Part shown: piece by piece, positions 33,598 to 46,499 of the stretch
Numbering within the stretch: the first letter of the stretch is position 1
Layout of the letters: each line of letters begins with the position of its first letter
NCBI GenBank assembly: GCA_021234155.1
Contig: JAJEKV010000169.1
Coordinates: 918,436-982,435 of the forward strand
Length of the DNA: 64,000 nucleotides
Direction of reading: 5' to 3'
Source of the DNA: Isoetes taiwanensis
Taxonomy: Eukaryota; Streptophyta; Lycopodiopsida; Isoetales; Isoetaceae
Made by a program: the position numbers and the translations under genes
Notes under the pieces: model-generated
Database searches by the model: none
The model's input: the letters and a program-made list of their open reading frames with translations, nothing else
What the model was told of the DNA's origin: nothing

Positions 33598-36165
33598 CAT
33601 TATCAATAGAATAGAATAGAATAAAATAAATTTTTTAACGTCCATGAAGACCAATAGGTCATGGGACCCATACAATGGGCTAGTACAATCATTACTACTA
33701 GGATTAAAAAACCCCTGCCTCGAAAGATTTTCAAGGGAAAAACCTTTGCAGTAATGATGATACTATAATGACTACTGAGGGCTCAGTAATTGCAAACGTT
33801 TATCTAGAACCTCAAGTATGTATAATGCCAAGTCATGCACAGATGGTGCTCTGAGAAGTTGTGGAAGCGTGGAATGAAATGCTAAGGTCAAAAAATGATT
33901 CGGACTATCTCAAAAGCGGGGGCAACTCGAGAAGAGTATGGCTTTCATCTTCAATAAACATGGCGGTAACAAAGCACATAGTCTCGCTTCTCGCGGCAAT
34001 TGCGGCCGCTCCCATCTACTGTCTCAATCCGTAGCACTGGGACCCCCCGTGCGAATTGATGCAATAGCTACAAGCTTGTTCACGGACAATGAAGCAAGCA
34101 AATAAGCTTGGGGGCCCTGGTGCCAAGGTGGGATTTATGTGTGCATGATAATGACCAGTTTCACTTGGGCCAAAGTAGCTGCGTCCCATATCTTTTGAGA
34201 AAAAGCGACCATTGAGATATTGTTGCAAAAGCTCGGGATCGAATCGGCAAGCATCGAGGCGGTGCTTTGCGTTTGTACCCAACGGGCAAACCATGTAGTG
34301 CAATGCTCTTTCCAACATCGTTTGAAACGCCGAGGAGATTCAGCCATGGCAAGTGCAAGAACAGGGATACCTAACATCATCCATGTGGTGCACCTTGCGG
34401 ATATAGTGGAGATGGCGCTTCATGGCGGAATGTTGAAGAGGCCAAAACCTCTCTTGTAAAAGAATAGCATAGGGCTTTGTTGTTTTAACTCCAAGGTTGT
34501 AAGTGAGAAAGGACTTTTGCACCCGGCTCCAAGCTCTCCCAAGCACTAGCACTAATGGCGGCCCCCACACTTGAGAACCATACAAGTAAAAACAGGCTCT
34601 ACCAAAGCCGAAAACAAGTGAGCTTTCCGTGGCCAATCATGAATTTCTGAAAACAATTGTTTTGCATTGCATAGAGCTCTCCATCCAATGACTACCCGCT
34701 TGGTAATACACTGTTCCCAAAGTGTGTTCTTACAGAATTCTACACCAAGATACTTGTAGCTATCTACAACTTCAACTTCGCGGCTATCATAGTGCATAGT
34801 AGGAACATTGTGACGAGAAGATTGAACTACCAAAAGCTTGGTCTTTTGGATATTAACACGCAGACCTGTGTTCTCACAAAAACTGTGCAGAGCATGTAAA
34901 TGTTGTTGCATACTAGCAGCGGTATGTGCCAGAAGTGAAACATCATCAGCACACATAAGTTGCCTAATGATATAGTGTGCCAAATGTGGACCTCCGCCGC
35001 CATGATTATCAAGCCATTCTTCCAATTGATCAATGTACAAGCCAAAGAGTGTAGGAGATAAAGGGCAACCCTGACGAACTCCAATATTGCTAGTGATTTG
35101 AGTACCTGATGCTAGAAATTTAGCAAAAACCCTTTCATAGAGCCGATAAACTGCATTTTGAAGATCTTGTGGAACCCCAAGTGCCTGCAGGCGCTGCCAA
35201 AGAAGCTCAGCGTGTGGTTTGTATCAGCGTAAGTAATCCACAAAGCATATATAGAGGTCTTGTTTCAAACTTGACTATGTTCAATAAGCATGCGCAATGT
35301 GAAAATATGGTCTATTGTAGAATGGCATGGATGAAAGTCACTTTTGTCCCACAAAGACGTACACACGGTATGTTACGCCCATGATGTCAACCGCTTCGGT
35401 AAAGGCGGCTAAGAGCTTTGAGAATATGGAACTTACCATGATCATGCGATAATTAGAAGGGTCATGCTTATCACCGCTTTGTAAATTAACACAGCCCAAG
35501 TTTCGGCAGCAAGTCTTCTTGCAAAGCTTGATTTAAAAAGAGTAGTGATGATTGAAAGCAATAGCGGACCCCCATTTAAGCAGTCGCTTGCAAACCTTGA
35601 AGATCGGGAGACTTGCCATTAGATAGATGCCGCAGTCCTTCTTTGACTTCCTCCTCTCGTGAATTGAAGAATATCACCTACCAAAGGAGCCACAGAATTA
35701 AGGACCCGGGATGATCATATAAGTGGACCAATCACTCATCCCATTCTTTGCATAGAAATATGTCCAAGGGTAGGAGGTGGTCAATATAATATTTTGCGCC
35801 GGAAGGTCAGAGGGCTCACGTGCGATAATTCAAACATTTGCTTCGATGCTCAGCAACAAAGCGTGCCTTCTTGCGTTTCAAAATAGACTTATAATTCTGA
35901 ATGGCATTATGTCGCGTATCTGGCTCAACTATCATTCGCAATTGTTTTTTAAGCTGCTTGCAGTCTTCATCAAACCAGGCATTTCTAGGAAAGGATTTCC
36001 TACCAGCATGAGCAACACCAGAAGTGCGTGTACCAAAGCAAGAGACAACAGAAGTAAGCCAAGCATCAGCAAATGCTGCATTACGCTCTTGAAGAGTTGG
36101 GTAATCCAAAATACCTGCAAGCGCAGGAGCTAATGTCTGTTCATATTCAAAAGATCTAGAATAAG
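33598..36165 (-). pseudogene. Non-L1 LINE ORF2 remnant (family 2), with pentanucleotide tail
   Basis: From 36165 leftward: the endonuclease-RT linker (LDYPTLQERNAAFADAWL, then AWFDEDCKQLKKQLR), an RT N-terminal motif (SGDKHDPSNYRMIM, about 35440-35490), GVRQGCPLSPTLFGLYIDQLEEW in pieces, the active site with CADDV instead of YADD (about 34948), GLRVNIQKTKLLVV, SYKYLGVEF, then thumb and C-terminal parts down to about 34016. The 3' UTR shares several blocks with the plus-strand copy at 50.4-51.65 kb. The element ends in (TTCTA)n-type repeats (33605-33630) rather than poly-A. Frameshifts and the altered catalytic motif make it inactive. Confidence 0.8.
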
Positions 36166-37205
36166 CCCACTAATTCCCCTTTTAAGTTTAATTGCTCTCT
36201 CCTTGGTAATTCCAGTTTTGTCTCGGACTTCAGGAAATTCTACCTCACTCAACCTGCAGTGGGGAGTCATCAATCTATGAAAGAATTCAGCAGGAAGCTA
36301 AAAATGTGTAAGAACTGGATTAAGGAGTGGGGAAAGGCTAGGCAGAGAAAATGCAGAGAGGAAAAGAACAATCTTCTCAAGGAAATGAAGGAGGTCAGAC
36401 AAAAATTAGAACTCAATCCTCAATGTGCCAATCTTCACAAATAGGAGATACTGCTGGAAAATAACATCAAGGCTATAGAAGAGAAGGAAGCAAAAGGTAT
36501 GGCCTTGACTGCTAAAATTTTCCAATACAACAAAATGGATCAAGGCAGCTCCAAATACTTTTTTAGAGTTGCAAAAAATAAGTTAATTAATAACTCTATT
36601 ACAGTAATGGAACAGGAATATGGAGAGAAAATTGAGGATGAGTAAAGTATTAAGACAGAATTTTTGGAACAATACAACAATATGTTCAAGGATTCTGTGC
36701 ACAACACTCAAGAGGAGGAGACTATGGATAATTTTTTCAATAAGATCCTAGCTACCATGCCTATGGAGGAAGACTCTGATGGCTATCCTGATGAAAAGGA
36801 GGTGTTGCAAGCCTTAAAAAACATGGAGAAAGGTAAAAGCCCAGGGCCTGATGGCTTCCCCCCTAAGTTCTTTCTAACTTTCTGGATAGTCATAAAGGAG
36901 GACTTTATGAACTTCATTAAGGGAGCTTGGGATGCAGCCTCTCTCTACCCTGCCTTTAACTCTAGTCTTATTACCTTGATCCCAAAGACCAAAAATCCCA
37001 GCAGAATAAATGATTGGCGTCCAATATCCCTAACCAATACCACCTACAAAATTCTTGCCAAGATTCTTTCTTTCCGTATTCTCATGCATCTGCATAAGTC
37101 AGTCAGTAATTGCCAATCAGGTTTTCTATCAGGTAGATTTATCTTAGACAATTACATTGCTGCCAGTGAAGCAATACATTGGAATAGACTTTCTAAACAG
37201 AAAAG
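36166..37205 (+). pseudogene. L1-type LINE ORF2, 5' part before the CACTA insertion
   Basis: The frame from about 36190 reads the EN-RT linker (SFVSDFRKFYLTQP, then a Lys/Glu-rich coiled segment; SKYFFRVAKNKLINNS). From 36664 it enters the RT domain: KGKSPGPDGFPPKFF, SLITLIPKTKNPSRINDWRPISL, TYKILAKILSFRI, NCQSGFLSGRFILDNY. In-frame stops at about 36442 and 36643. LINE homology is lost at about 37200, before the catalytic YADD block. The endonuclease domain is missing, so the copy is also 5' truncated. Its 3' half resumes at 42693. Confidence 0.88.
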
Positions 37206-40200
37206 TGTACATAAATATAGTTTTCTCACAAAAGAAATAATGGAGATGCGTTAATCAATTTCAACGTCTTCTCAATAAGCATGGTTTTTACAATAAATGA
37301 CGTAGTTCCTGTTAAATTACTATTCATTGTTGTGTTTGAGAAATTGTTGGTGTTTTTTACTTTCGATGAATAAACAAGGGTATGTTTCGAAAGATATAAG
37401 TTGTCATTCTTCAAAGGCAATAGAAAGAACCTATTTGTCTATTGAATTTGCTAAAATGAACAGATAAATTCCAATGCATGTATTTTCAAGTATCCAAAGC
37501 TGCTTTTCATATCCTCACTCTGTCTGCCAATTTACATACTATGCTTTTCATATCCTCAATGTCTGCCAATTTCATGGGATTTCGAAATTCCTGCAGAAGC
37601 TCCATTGCAGCTGGAGTTGCGCCCGAGCAGAGCTTTGTTTCACCGAGCAGGCTTTTATTTCTTCTGTGTCACTAGATAAATTTTGCCAAACCTGCGAACA
37701 AATGCAAACTGTCAAACCTGCGAACAAATGCAAAAGAATAGACAAAAAGTAGTATTCTCTAGTTACAATATTTTGCCAGAGCAGACCTTTGTTTCTGCTG
37801 TACCTTAGATAAACTTTCTGAAACATGCCAAATTAATGCGAAAGAATGTTAAAAGAATGAAGTCACATGAATGCAGGTAAATTTTTTTTTGACATAAAAC
37901 TGGAAGGACGCCATATTTATCTGTAACTTTCTAATGCAGGTCTGGTTCTAATAGACAACAAAACCCAGACCTCCGAATAGACAACAAAACCCAGACCTCC
38001 TCTTCATGCTTCCAGCTTTGAACAAATTGAAAAGAAAAATAGCATCATACCATGATATACAAACGCATCTCCTTTGAGTAGATCACTTTGAGCAGATAAA
38101 GCTGATTAAGCTGAAGATTTGAGCTGGCAGATTAACCTGAAGATTTGAGCAGATTATATAGAGCACCAAATCACTGCTTATTTAACATTCCAAGCCCGAA
38201 AGGAGAAAACCTTTATCGGCTAGGTGCATCAGGCAAGGGGCCACTGGCTATCTGGCTGTGGTGCCGCTGCAGCGAATTTCTCAGAGCTTAGTTCTACCTC
38301 TATTAGATTGGCCAGCAACAAAGCAAGGAAAATCGGTGAGAAACAAGGCAAATGCTATAAGAAGAGCAGGACCGATTCAATCTGGCCGAAAATTTAAGCT
38401 GCAGGTGCTCCAATCTTGCCGAAAATTTAAGCTGCTGCATGTATTCAATCAGTGGCTACTGTGTCTGCTACTGCTTGCTCCAAATGGGCGCCAATGCAAG
38501 ATTGGCCAATCCCAAGATCTGTAAGACTACAAGATGAGCACAGCGGCAAGCGACAAAGCAAGGAAAATCGGCAAGAAACAAGGCAGGCGGCAAGAAAGAA
38601 GGCGCCAAAATCGATCTGCGAATAAACACAAAATTTAACCTAAACCAATAGAATAGGATGTCAGGACCAAGATCACGATCTTGGCCATTCATCTCTGCCT
38701 CATCTCTGCCGTTGAAATGATGCACTAGGATGCATCCATTTTTTTGTTTAATTGTTATTCAAACTGTCTCTGTTACCTTAAGTTATTGTTCTAAATCTTA
38801 TAAACAAAGCTTGTTAAAAAAGTTTTGTGCTTTTTTCACCCACACATACACTTTCTGAATTGGCAACCTATAACAAACAATGACTCAGACAGACGAAAAG
38901 ACGCAATTGCCTTCTTAGATCTTATATCTTATCGCAGTCGCCTTCTTAGATCTTATAGATCTTATATCACATAAAATTTATTTGCTTGTTAGTTGGGTAT
39001 ACCATGGTTGTTAGGAAGGGGCAAGGCAGAAGGAGAGGGGACTGGTTAAACAAGGGGGAGGGGAGGATGGGGCAGCATGGAGCAGTAATGTAAAGAAAGA
39101 AGGCAAGCCCATGTGACCTTTGCATTTCACGTGACTAGCAGTAAAATTATTCATTCGTTATTTCATTTCCTTATTGGGTTTTTTTGCATCTTTTATTTCT
39201 GACCATTGATCTCTGGAATATTCCGTGTTTTATGCCACATCAAAGGCCATTACATTTTTCATCAACAATTTGCTTGCCACTTCCAAGGTTAGAAGCAAAA
39301 AAAAAAAAAAAAAAAAACCAACAAAGGCAGCCTGTGCCATGAACCGCCGGAATCAATCCCTTGCTCTACCTGCATGCAAACCCTACTCTACCTGCATGTA
39401 AAGGCCAAGGCCATAAGATTCGGCTCACTCATACACACACGCTTAGTGCAGTGTGTGTGAGCCTACTCCAGCATTCTGATATCCCCTTCAATCCTTGCTC
39501 CAAACGCCAGCTTTTCTCCCCCATTTCCTTGAAATCTATGAATACCCTCTACACAAGGAAGCATGTTATGATTTGGCTGCGATAATCTAGGCAGGCCATG
39601 GATTTGTTTTATCCCCCTCTTCCTTTTCTGACCTGGAATCGGATGGCCGATTTGATTCTTGTTAAAAAAAAATTCAGAACATCCGCAAGATCAATCACAC
39701 CGCTCTTTTACAAAGCAGGCGATGGCCTCCAAGCACCGCTCCCTTTGGGATCCATGGCCACGCCTGCTCAAAAAAGAAAGCAGCATGCTTTCTTATCCTT
39801 CTATTCTCAAGCCATGCATAGAAACAACAAGAAAAATACATGCCTTAGCCAATTTTGGAATGCTACCTTCATCTCGGCCAACAAGCAGCTCAAAATCAGC
39901 TAAAAAATACGTTTTGCATACGATTTTCCATACAATACCCAAGCGAAATCTAGGCCAAACCATGCGTGAGATACGGTCCACAAATACCAAAAGAAATTTG
40001 GAAGCTTTAGTCAAACTTCATAACCACAACATTTCTCAAACCTAGTCACGTTTTAGTGGATGGCTTTTTTTGGGGATGTATTCATGCCCTAACACAATAA
40101 TTTTACCATACGCGAGCCTTAGTATTTCGACTAAGAATGTGCACTTAAGATTTTATTTTAATAGTTTGATTATTATATCGTGACTTGGGGCAAATATAGA

Positions 40201-40350
40201 TTGAAAGCTAATTTTAATTTTTCACCAATATGTATGTCTGATCTTTTGTCTAGAAACCAGCTACAGAAAAAAGAACAAATTTCTTCTTGCTGAGAGGTGT
40301 CTCAGAAGCCTCAATGAAGTCTTCATAGTTCCCTTACCTAACCCTTTTAG
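37206..40350. other. Non-coding DNA inside the split LINE, probably 5' part of the CACTA insertion
   Basis: No recognisable protein. Several short tandem duplications: caaacctgcgaacaaatgca at 37687 and 37713; atagacaacaaaacccagac at 37951 and 37977; gccttcttagatcttata at about 38935 and 38960; ccgaaaatttaagctgc at about 38385 and 38419. A run of about 22 A is at 39297-39318. No 5' CACTA terminus and none of the TTGTCAC motifs seen at the other end were found. Confidence 0.4.
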
Positions 40351-40359
40351 TAGATATAA

Positions 40360-42014
40360 TAGAGCCACTTGAGTTACCCAAGGCACCGTGGGTTCTAAGT
40401 AAATCAGAGGAGTTGCAAGTGACTAATATTATATCCAAAATGCGCACTCCTACCGGCAATGGTGCATCACTACGTAAAGCCTTCACAAAAGATGGTGATC
40501 TTAGTGGGTTAAAGTCCCATGATTGGCACAAATTTATACAGGTATTAATTTTGTATTAATTATCTTGTTGGGTATTTCTTCATTACGTGTGTTTGCTGCA
40601 TTGTAGCATATTCTTTCATGTGCAATTGAGAATTGTCTTACGAGCAACATACGTGACATTATATATCGACTTGGAAAGTTTGCAAGGCATGGTTAAAAAA
40701 CTTTGTTAGTAGTTTGTTTTCAATTTTGTTGTTAACAACTACCAATTTTGTGTATAGATGGGTCTCAATGAAAGAGATTAGCTTAGATGACATTTCAAGA
40801 ATGGAGGTTGAGATAGTTGAGCTTCTGTGCATGATGGAAAAAGAGCTTCCTACAAGTTTGTTTGACCTTCAAGTACACTTATTGGTTCATCTACCAGAAG
40901 AAATCCGGCTTCTTGGACCAGCTCCAAGTCGGTGGATGTTTTTTTTAGAACGGTACATGAAAGTTTTGAAAGGATACATCCGGCAAATGGCTAGACCTGA
41001 GGGGTCCATGGCCGAGGGTCACTTGCTTCATGAAACATTGTTCTTTTTAAGTGAAGCCACAATTTCAATACACAAAGATGCACCAAAGATTTGGAATGGT
41101 GAGGAAGATAAGGAAGTGGCAGAAGAAGTCTTGCAAGGTCATGGAGTGCAACGCAAATTGAACGAGGAAATGTTTGAAGAAATAAATAAGTTTGTAATAC
41201 GTAATACTAAAAGTCTTGATAAGTGGAGGGAGAGGTATAGACTTGCTAGAGAAGAGAGGGAAATGGCCAGGCAAGATTTTGCACATAATAATATACATCA
41301 TGGCCGAAAACGTGTTCTATATCCAGAATCATTGGAAGAATTACCTGAGGACATGACTCGTGATTGGTTGCTTGAAGCAATGGAAAATGCACGAGATAAT
41401 GGAGAGGATGTTCCGAAGATGACTTCAATATCGCATTTGGATGTGTTAAGAAGGTATAACTTTCTATTTATTGGTAATGTTTGCTACATACATATGATTT
41501 GCTTTCTCATATCTTGTAAAATGCAGGCTCGTTTCCACAATTCCATGTGGGCTTATGGAAATCATCTTCAAACTATAGAGATCGATAAAGGTCGTCTGAC
41601 AAATGACTGTGGAATTGCTTCTCAATTGAACAAAAAAGCCAAGCTAGTCAACGTGATCGGCAACCAGTTACAGGTGATCTTAATTATGTTGGGCAAATCA
41701 CCAATATTATTGATGTTGACTTCCGTTCATTTCATGTAACTATATTGAAGGCAAAGTGGTTCAAAGTTATTTATAGAGGCAGAAATAAGACAGTGAGATC
41801 ACATCCTTCGGGTTTCTACGAGATTGATTCAACACAGATTCTTGGAGAAATGAATGAACCATTTGTTTACCCTAAACAAGTTGAACAGGTTTTCTTTACT
41901 GAAAACCCTATTAACCCAAGGTGGTGGATTGTGGTTCATGTTGTACCCAGGCGCAGACGTCTTATTGATACTATTGCATTAGAGCTCAATGATGAGCATG
42001 AAGGAGATGGTTGA
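40360..42014 (+). pseudogene. CACTA (En/Spm) transposase TNP2, C-terminal half with DUF4218 and DUF4216
   Basis: A first piece (about 40375-40540) reads RTPTGNGASLRKAF and GLKSHDWHKFIQ, the conserved TNP2 block before DUF4218; the next (about 40605-40695) reads HILSCAIENCLTSNIRDI. The long frame 40714-41739 holds DUF4218: ELPTSLFDLQVHLLVHLPEE, RWMFFLERYMKVLKGYIR, RPEGSMAEGHL. A GT-AG intron is likely at about 41453-41526. DUF4216 follows after one frameshift: FHVTILKAKWFKVIYRG, PRWWIVVHVVPRRRR, ending at 42014. These regions belong to the DDE transposase that cuts CACTA ends. The N-terminal catalytic part is absent, so the copy cannot move itself. Confidence 0.88.
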
Positions 42015-42049
42015 TGGTATCTTTACATTCTTGGAGACACTTTTATCAA

Positions 42050-42677
42050 ATTATCTACAAAGCCACTTTATTGTCACTTTACACTTACTTTTTGTCACTT
42101 TTTTGTCACTTATTGTCACTTTTTTTGTCACCATATTCTCACTCTTTTGTCACATTTGGGTCATTTTATTGGCACATTATGATAGTATTTATTTTGTTAT
42201 TATAAAGTCAGTCTATTGTCACATTTCTGGCAAATACTTTTGTCAAAACTATATCAATCTATGGTCACAATTTTGTCACCTAAATGGTACGTTATAGTTA
42301 GATTTATATCATTTTTTTGTCACTATTTTTGTCATTACTAAGTCAATTTATTGTCACATTCTTGACATATGGTTTTGTCAGAACCATGTCAGTCTAGTGT
42401 CATATGATAGTCATCATTTTATCGCCTTTTTTTGGCACTATTTTTGTCATTATTAAGTCAATTTATTGTCACATTCTTGACATACGGTTTTGTCAGAACC
42501 ATGTCAGTCTAGTGTCATATGATAGTCATCATTTTGTCACTTTTTTGTCACTATTGTGGCTCTCCATTGTCATATCTATTGTCATTTGGATGTCACTAAT
42601 TTTGTCACAGTTATTGTCACTTTTGTATCAGTTGTTTGACATGTTATTTTACTGACAAAAAAGTGACAATAAACCAC
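42050..42677 (+). repeat. CACTA subterminal repeats (TTGTCAC array)
   Basis: About 15 copies of TTGTCAC and many one-off variants, plus an inverted GTGACAA next to the terminus (42663). In CACTA elements such motifs bind the regulatory transposition protein. A 116-bp unit (about 42308-42420) is tandemly duplicated (42421-42537). Confidence 0.85.
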
Positions 42678-42692
42678 TGTTCTCTTGTAGTG
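42678..42692 (-). repeat. CACTA 3' terminal inverted repeat
   Basis: TGTTCTCTTGTAGTG, whose reverse complement begins CACTACAAGAG, the usual plant CACTA end. LINE sequence resumes at the next base. No partner terminus was found at the left. Confidence 0.82.
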
Positions 42693-44838
42693 GCTATCAC
42701 TCTACTTGGACTCCCTTTAGCTATTAACCTTCCTAATAAGGAGGTGTGGAGACCTATAGTGAGCAGAATCAGAAAGAAACTTTTGTCCCTCTCTCCCAAT
42801 CTCTCCTTTGCTGGTAGAGTCCTGATAGCGAATGTGGTGCTAGCCAGTACCCATGTTTACTTCTCCTCTGCTCTTATTGCTAACAAGGAAACTTACAATG
42901 ACATTGAAAAATGTCTAAGAGAATACATCTGGAAAGATATGCATTTTGTCAGCTGGGAGGAAATCACTCATAGCAAAAAGGAGGGTGGTCTGGGACTTAA
43001 AATTCTTCAAAAACACAGCCAAGCTTTGGGTGCTAAGTATGTGTGGAAAGCAATAAATGGTTGGAATTCCCCTGCCATGGAGGTTATCAGATATTGGCTG
43101 CAGGTCAGCAGATCCTTTGGGATGAAGAAATATGCTCATCACATCCCTGATTCTATTTACTATCAGTTTAAGTGCGCTTCCAACACCTCCCCTTTGATGA
43201 GAAAAATTTTCGAGGCCTGGAATTTAGTAGCAGAAGGTTTTGAACATAAAGACATTGGTTATGATAGTGCCAGTTTCTCACTGTTCTGGTCACCTATTTT
43301 TGCTAGAGAAAATGATGTTTGTTGGGCTCTCAAGCATCCTCAAATTTGGAAAAAGTGGAAAGAGGCAGGGGTAACTCAGCTACAACACCTTTGGGAAGGG
43401 GACAAATGGTGTAACTGGGATTATATAAAACATTTGGTGAGGGGCAAGAAAACAGATAAGGTAATCTTTGATACCATTATGGCTGTTGCTAACACTCAGA
43501 GTGAGTGTCAAATTTCCAGAAATCCTGATTGGCACATAATGAATTCAGACCAATACAAAGTGGCCCTTGGATACAAGGTTCTGGCCCCTACCAAATCCTT
43601 AACTCAGGCTGCCAAGTGGCATGTCCCCAACAAACACCTCATGAATGTTCTGAGAAATAACTGGAAATCCCATTCTCAGTCTAAAATGCAAATGTTTATA
43701 TGGAGATGCCTTCATAATGCTCTTCCTTCTAATCATAACATGTTCATGAGATGTAAGGATCTTCAAGACAGCCCTATATGTAAACTTTGTGGGAATAATT
43801 ATGAAACCACTAGCCACATGTTCGATTGTCCCAAAATCAGAGATTTTTGGAGATAGCTTGATGCTTATCTCAGGACAAAAGGCCATAACCTAGGTAATTG
43901 GGCCAATATCATGGACCTTCTAAAGGGCTCCAATAGGTTTTTAAACACTGTCAGACAAACTGCTCTTTGGATTATTTGGAAACACAGGAACATGGTAAAT
44001 TATTCAAATCACAGGGTGGATATTGCCTGGATGAAAGTAGCCTTTCAAATTGAGATCTCCAAAATTGCCATGGCACATAAAAATAGCAAACAAGATAAAG
44101 CTGATTGTGCTTGGTTATCAATAGGGAAATTTGTTGGCTTACACAATATCTTTGTTTGTAGTGATATGCTTATTACTGATGATAATTTTATGGTGTTCAG
44201 AGCTGCTGATTGCCCTTACAACGAGGATGAATTGTAAACCAAACCTCCCCGACCTGTCCAATTTTGCTGCTGCCACTGAGATTTTAATAATCAGCAACTT
44301 TGGTCTCTTTCCCCTTCTATTGATCAAGCTTTGGAAAAACTAAAACCTTTTCTGCTCAATGGCTACCAGGCACACATTCTTGATAGGTTCCTCTTTTTCT
44401 ATGAGAGATTACTAACTGAGAACCAGTTTTCCCATTTTAGAGATATGTTTTATCATCACAAAGCCCTACAAGATGCTCATGGGGAGGCGCCATCATCCTC
44501 TTTTCTGAAACAGTCCCCCTCTGGTTTTTTGCCTTTTCACCCGAATGGAATGAAATTGGTTGGCAGTTGGATCCGGTGGCTTCGGATTTGGTGATCATTG
44601 ACGAAGAGGAGGCCGACTCAGACTTAGATTTTCTGGTTCAGGATTCTTCACTTTGATCGGGCTACATCTGATACAGTCTATTGTAAAGGGGACCCTTGTC
44701 CCAATTTTGTTGATCTCCAATGTTCATGTGCGCTAAATGCACTATTTTTGTGAACCTTAATGGTTCCTGCGTATTTCTGATGTAATTTTCTTATGAGTAA
44801 TATAAATCTTCCTTTTCTCAAAAAAAAAAAAAAAAAAA
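42693..44838 (+). pseudogene. L1-type LINE ORF2, 3' part with poly-A tail
   Basis: Continues the element of 36166-37205. It opens inside the ORF2 C-terminal region (TLLGLPLAINLPNKEVWRP, KEGGLGLKILQKHSQALGAKYVW) and runs in one frame to a TAG at 43854 in the zf-RVT region. That region has MQMFIWRCLHNALPSNHNM and ICKLCGNN with the following H and C ligands. The same frame continues to 44237 (RQTALWIIWKHRN) and, past further stops, to 44594. A 3' UTR and 19 A residues (44820-44838) end it. About 250 residues of RT core, including YADD, are missing between the two halves. Only one stop in 1.5 kb indicates a fairly young copy. Confidence 0.9.
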
Positions 44839-44844
44839 CAGTGG

Positions 44845-46497
44845 TTCTACCGGGCATGGACAGTTTAGCTGTATTCCACCAAAACAAGAGCTTTTGCAAC
44901 CACTAATGATTTCATCCCAAGCTTCTGAAGCAGAGACATGAATGCCAACTGGGATACCAAGCAATTTTGTGGTATTGCCATGCAGAAGAATCTTCCATGG
45001 ATAGTCCAAAATACAGGGAGGGATGGGACTGTCCAACGTCCACAAAGCCATACATTTTTGCCTCCCTACAAGAACTCCTGATGCTAAGGAGAATGTATCT
45101 AATAATACCTTAGCATTACGAAGATTCTCAGCCTCGACAATTAGGAACAAAAAAGTGTCATCGGCATATTGGTTACATACCTCTTGAGAACCATCGTCCA
45201 TTGGGAGGCCTTGAATAACGCCATCTTGGGTAGCCACGGAGAAGAGCTGGGATAATACTTCTGCCACAATTGTGAAAAGCAAGGGTGCTAAGGGACAACC
45301 TTGTCGAATTCCTCTACCCACTACAAAAATATCAGATGGCACGCCCTGGAAAAGGACAGTAGATCTGGCTGATGTATGGAGCTTCATGACATTCCTCGAG
45401 AAAGACTCCCCAAACCCAAGCGCAAGAAGACACTTCTCCAAGAAACCCCAATCAACATTATCGTAAGCTTTAGCAAAATCAAGCTTAAGATACACTGCTC
45501 TATGACCCTGTAACCGGGCCCAATATATTCCTTCATATGTAGCAGCCACGTGAGATAGCGTCAGCCAAGATGTCTCGGACTCTTTCTGCCAATGTCTTAG
45601 CAAAGATCTTGTACACAGAGGAGAGCAATGTAATAGGTCACCAGTCAGAAATAGTCTTGGGTTCCTTGCTCTTTGGAATGAGAGAGATACAACCTATATT
45701 CAAAATCTTATCAAGGCTCCTAAATCTCTGAAACTCACAAAAGGCATCATATATGTCATCCTCCAACCAGTCCCAGCACTTCTGAAAGAATTCAATAGGA
45801 AAGGCATCAAGACCAAGGCATTTGTCCCTTTTCAAGAGAGCCACAACTGCTTTTAAGTCCTCCTTCACGATATTGGACTCAAGAAGCAACCTCTGCTCGT
45901 CAGAAACAATGCGACGCACCTTAGTCAACACGGTCAATTGCATGTCCTTCTGAAAGGGCAATGGGTATCGTGCAAAGAATGAAGAATGAAGAAAAGTGAT
46001 GATGAAGATACTGCTTAAGATTCACCGGATCGGAGATAAGAGCGCCATCTGGCAACACCAAAGAATGTATAGAAGTGGTGAATTTCCTTCTTCTTGCAGC
46101 CGCAAAAAAGAACCGAGTACATCTATCTCCGTCCTTGAACCACTGCAACCCTGCCTTCACCTTGGCTTCAGTAACTTTTACAGTTTCCATAGCCTTGATC
46201 TGAGATAATAACTCCTTTTCTCTGACTCCACTAGTATGGCCACGAGCGCGGAGTACTTCTAATTCCTGGTACAATGCAGTCAATAGTCCTCTAGCTTCAG
46301 CAGCTCTGACTCTCCCATATTCTTTTGCAAATGACTTCATCAGAACAACGCGACAACCCGGACATGCCCCTACGAGGTGAGAAGGCCCGAGACCAAGCCG
46401 GAATACAGCCAAGTTTGAACTCATCATCCTCCAAGTACTTGCAATTAAGCTTAAAGTAGGTCCTGGTAGGTCGATGACAATTAGCCACATCATTAGT
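44845..46497 (-). pseudogene. L1-type LINE ORF2 remnant on the minus strand (copy A)
   Basis: Read from 46497 leftward: EN-RT linker (WFKDGDRCTRFFFAAARRRK, PDGALISDPVNLKQYLHHHF), then after a frameshift LLKRDKCLGLDAFPIEFFQKCW and GCISLIPKSKEPKTISDW. A further frame (45603-44845) has VYLKLDFAKAYDNVDWGFLE, GIRQGCPLAPLLF, and the catalytic QYADDTFLFL. The frame ends against the poly-A of the plus-strand LINE at 44838; a shifted frame there still reads LFWWNTAKLSMPGR, so the thumb region was cut by the junction. All RT catalytic motifs are present but at least two frameshifts separate them. The endonuclease is missing. Confidence 0.88.
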
Positions 46498-46499
46498 TA

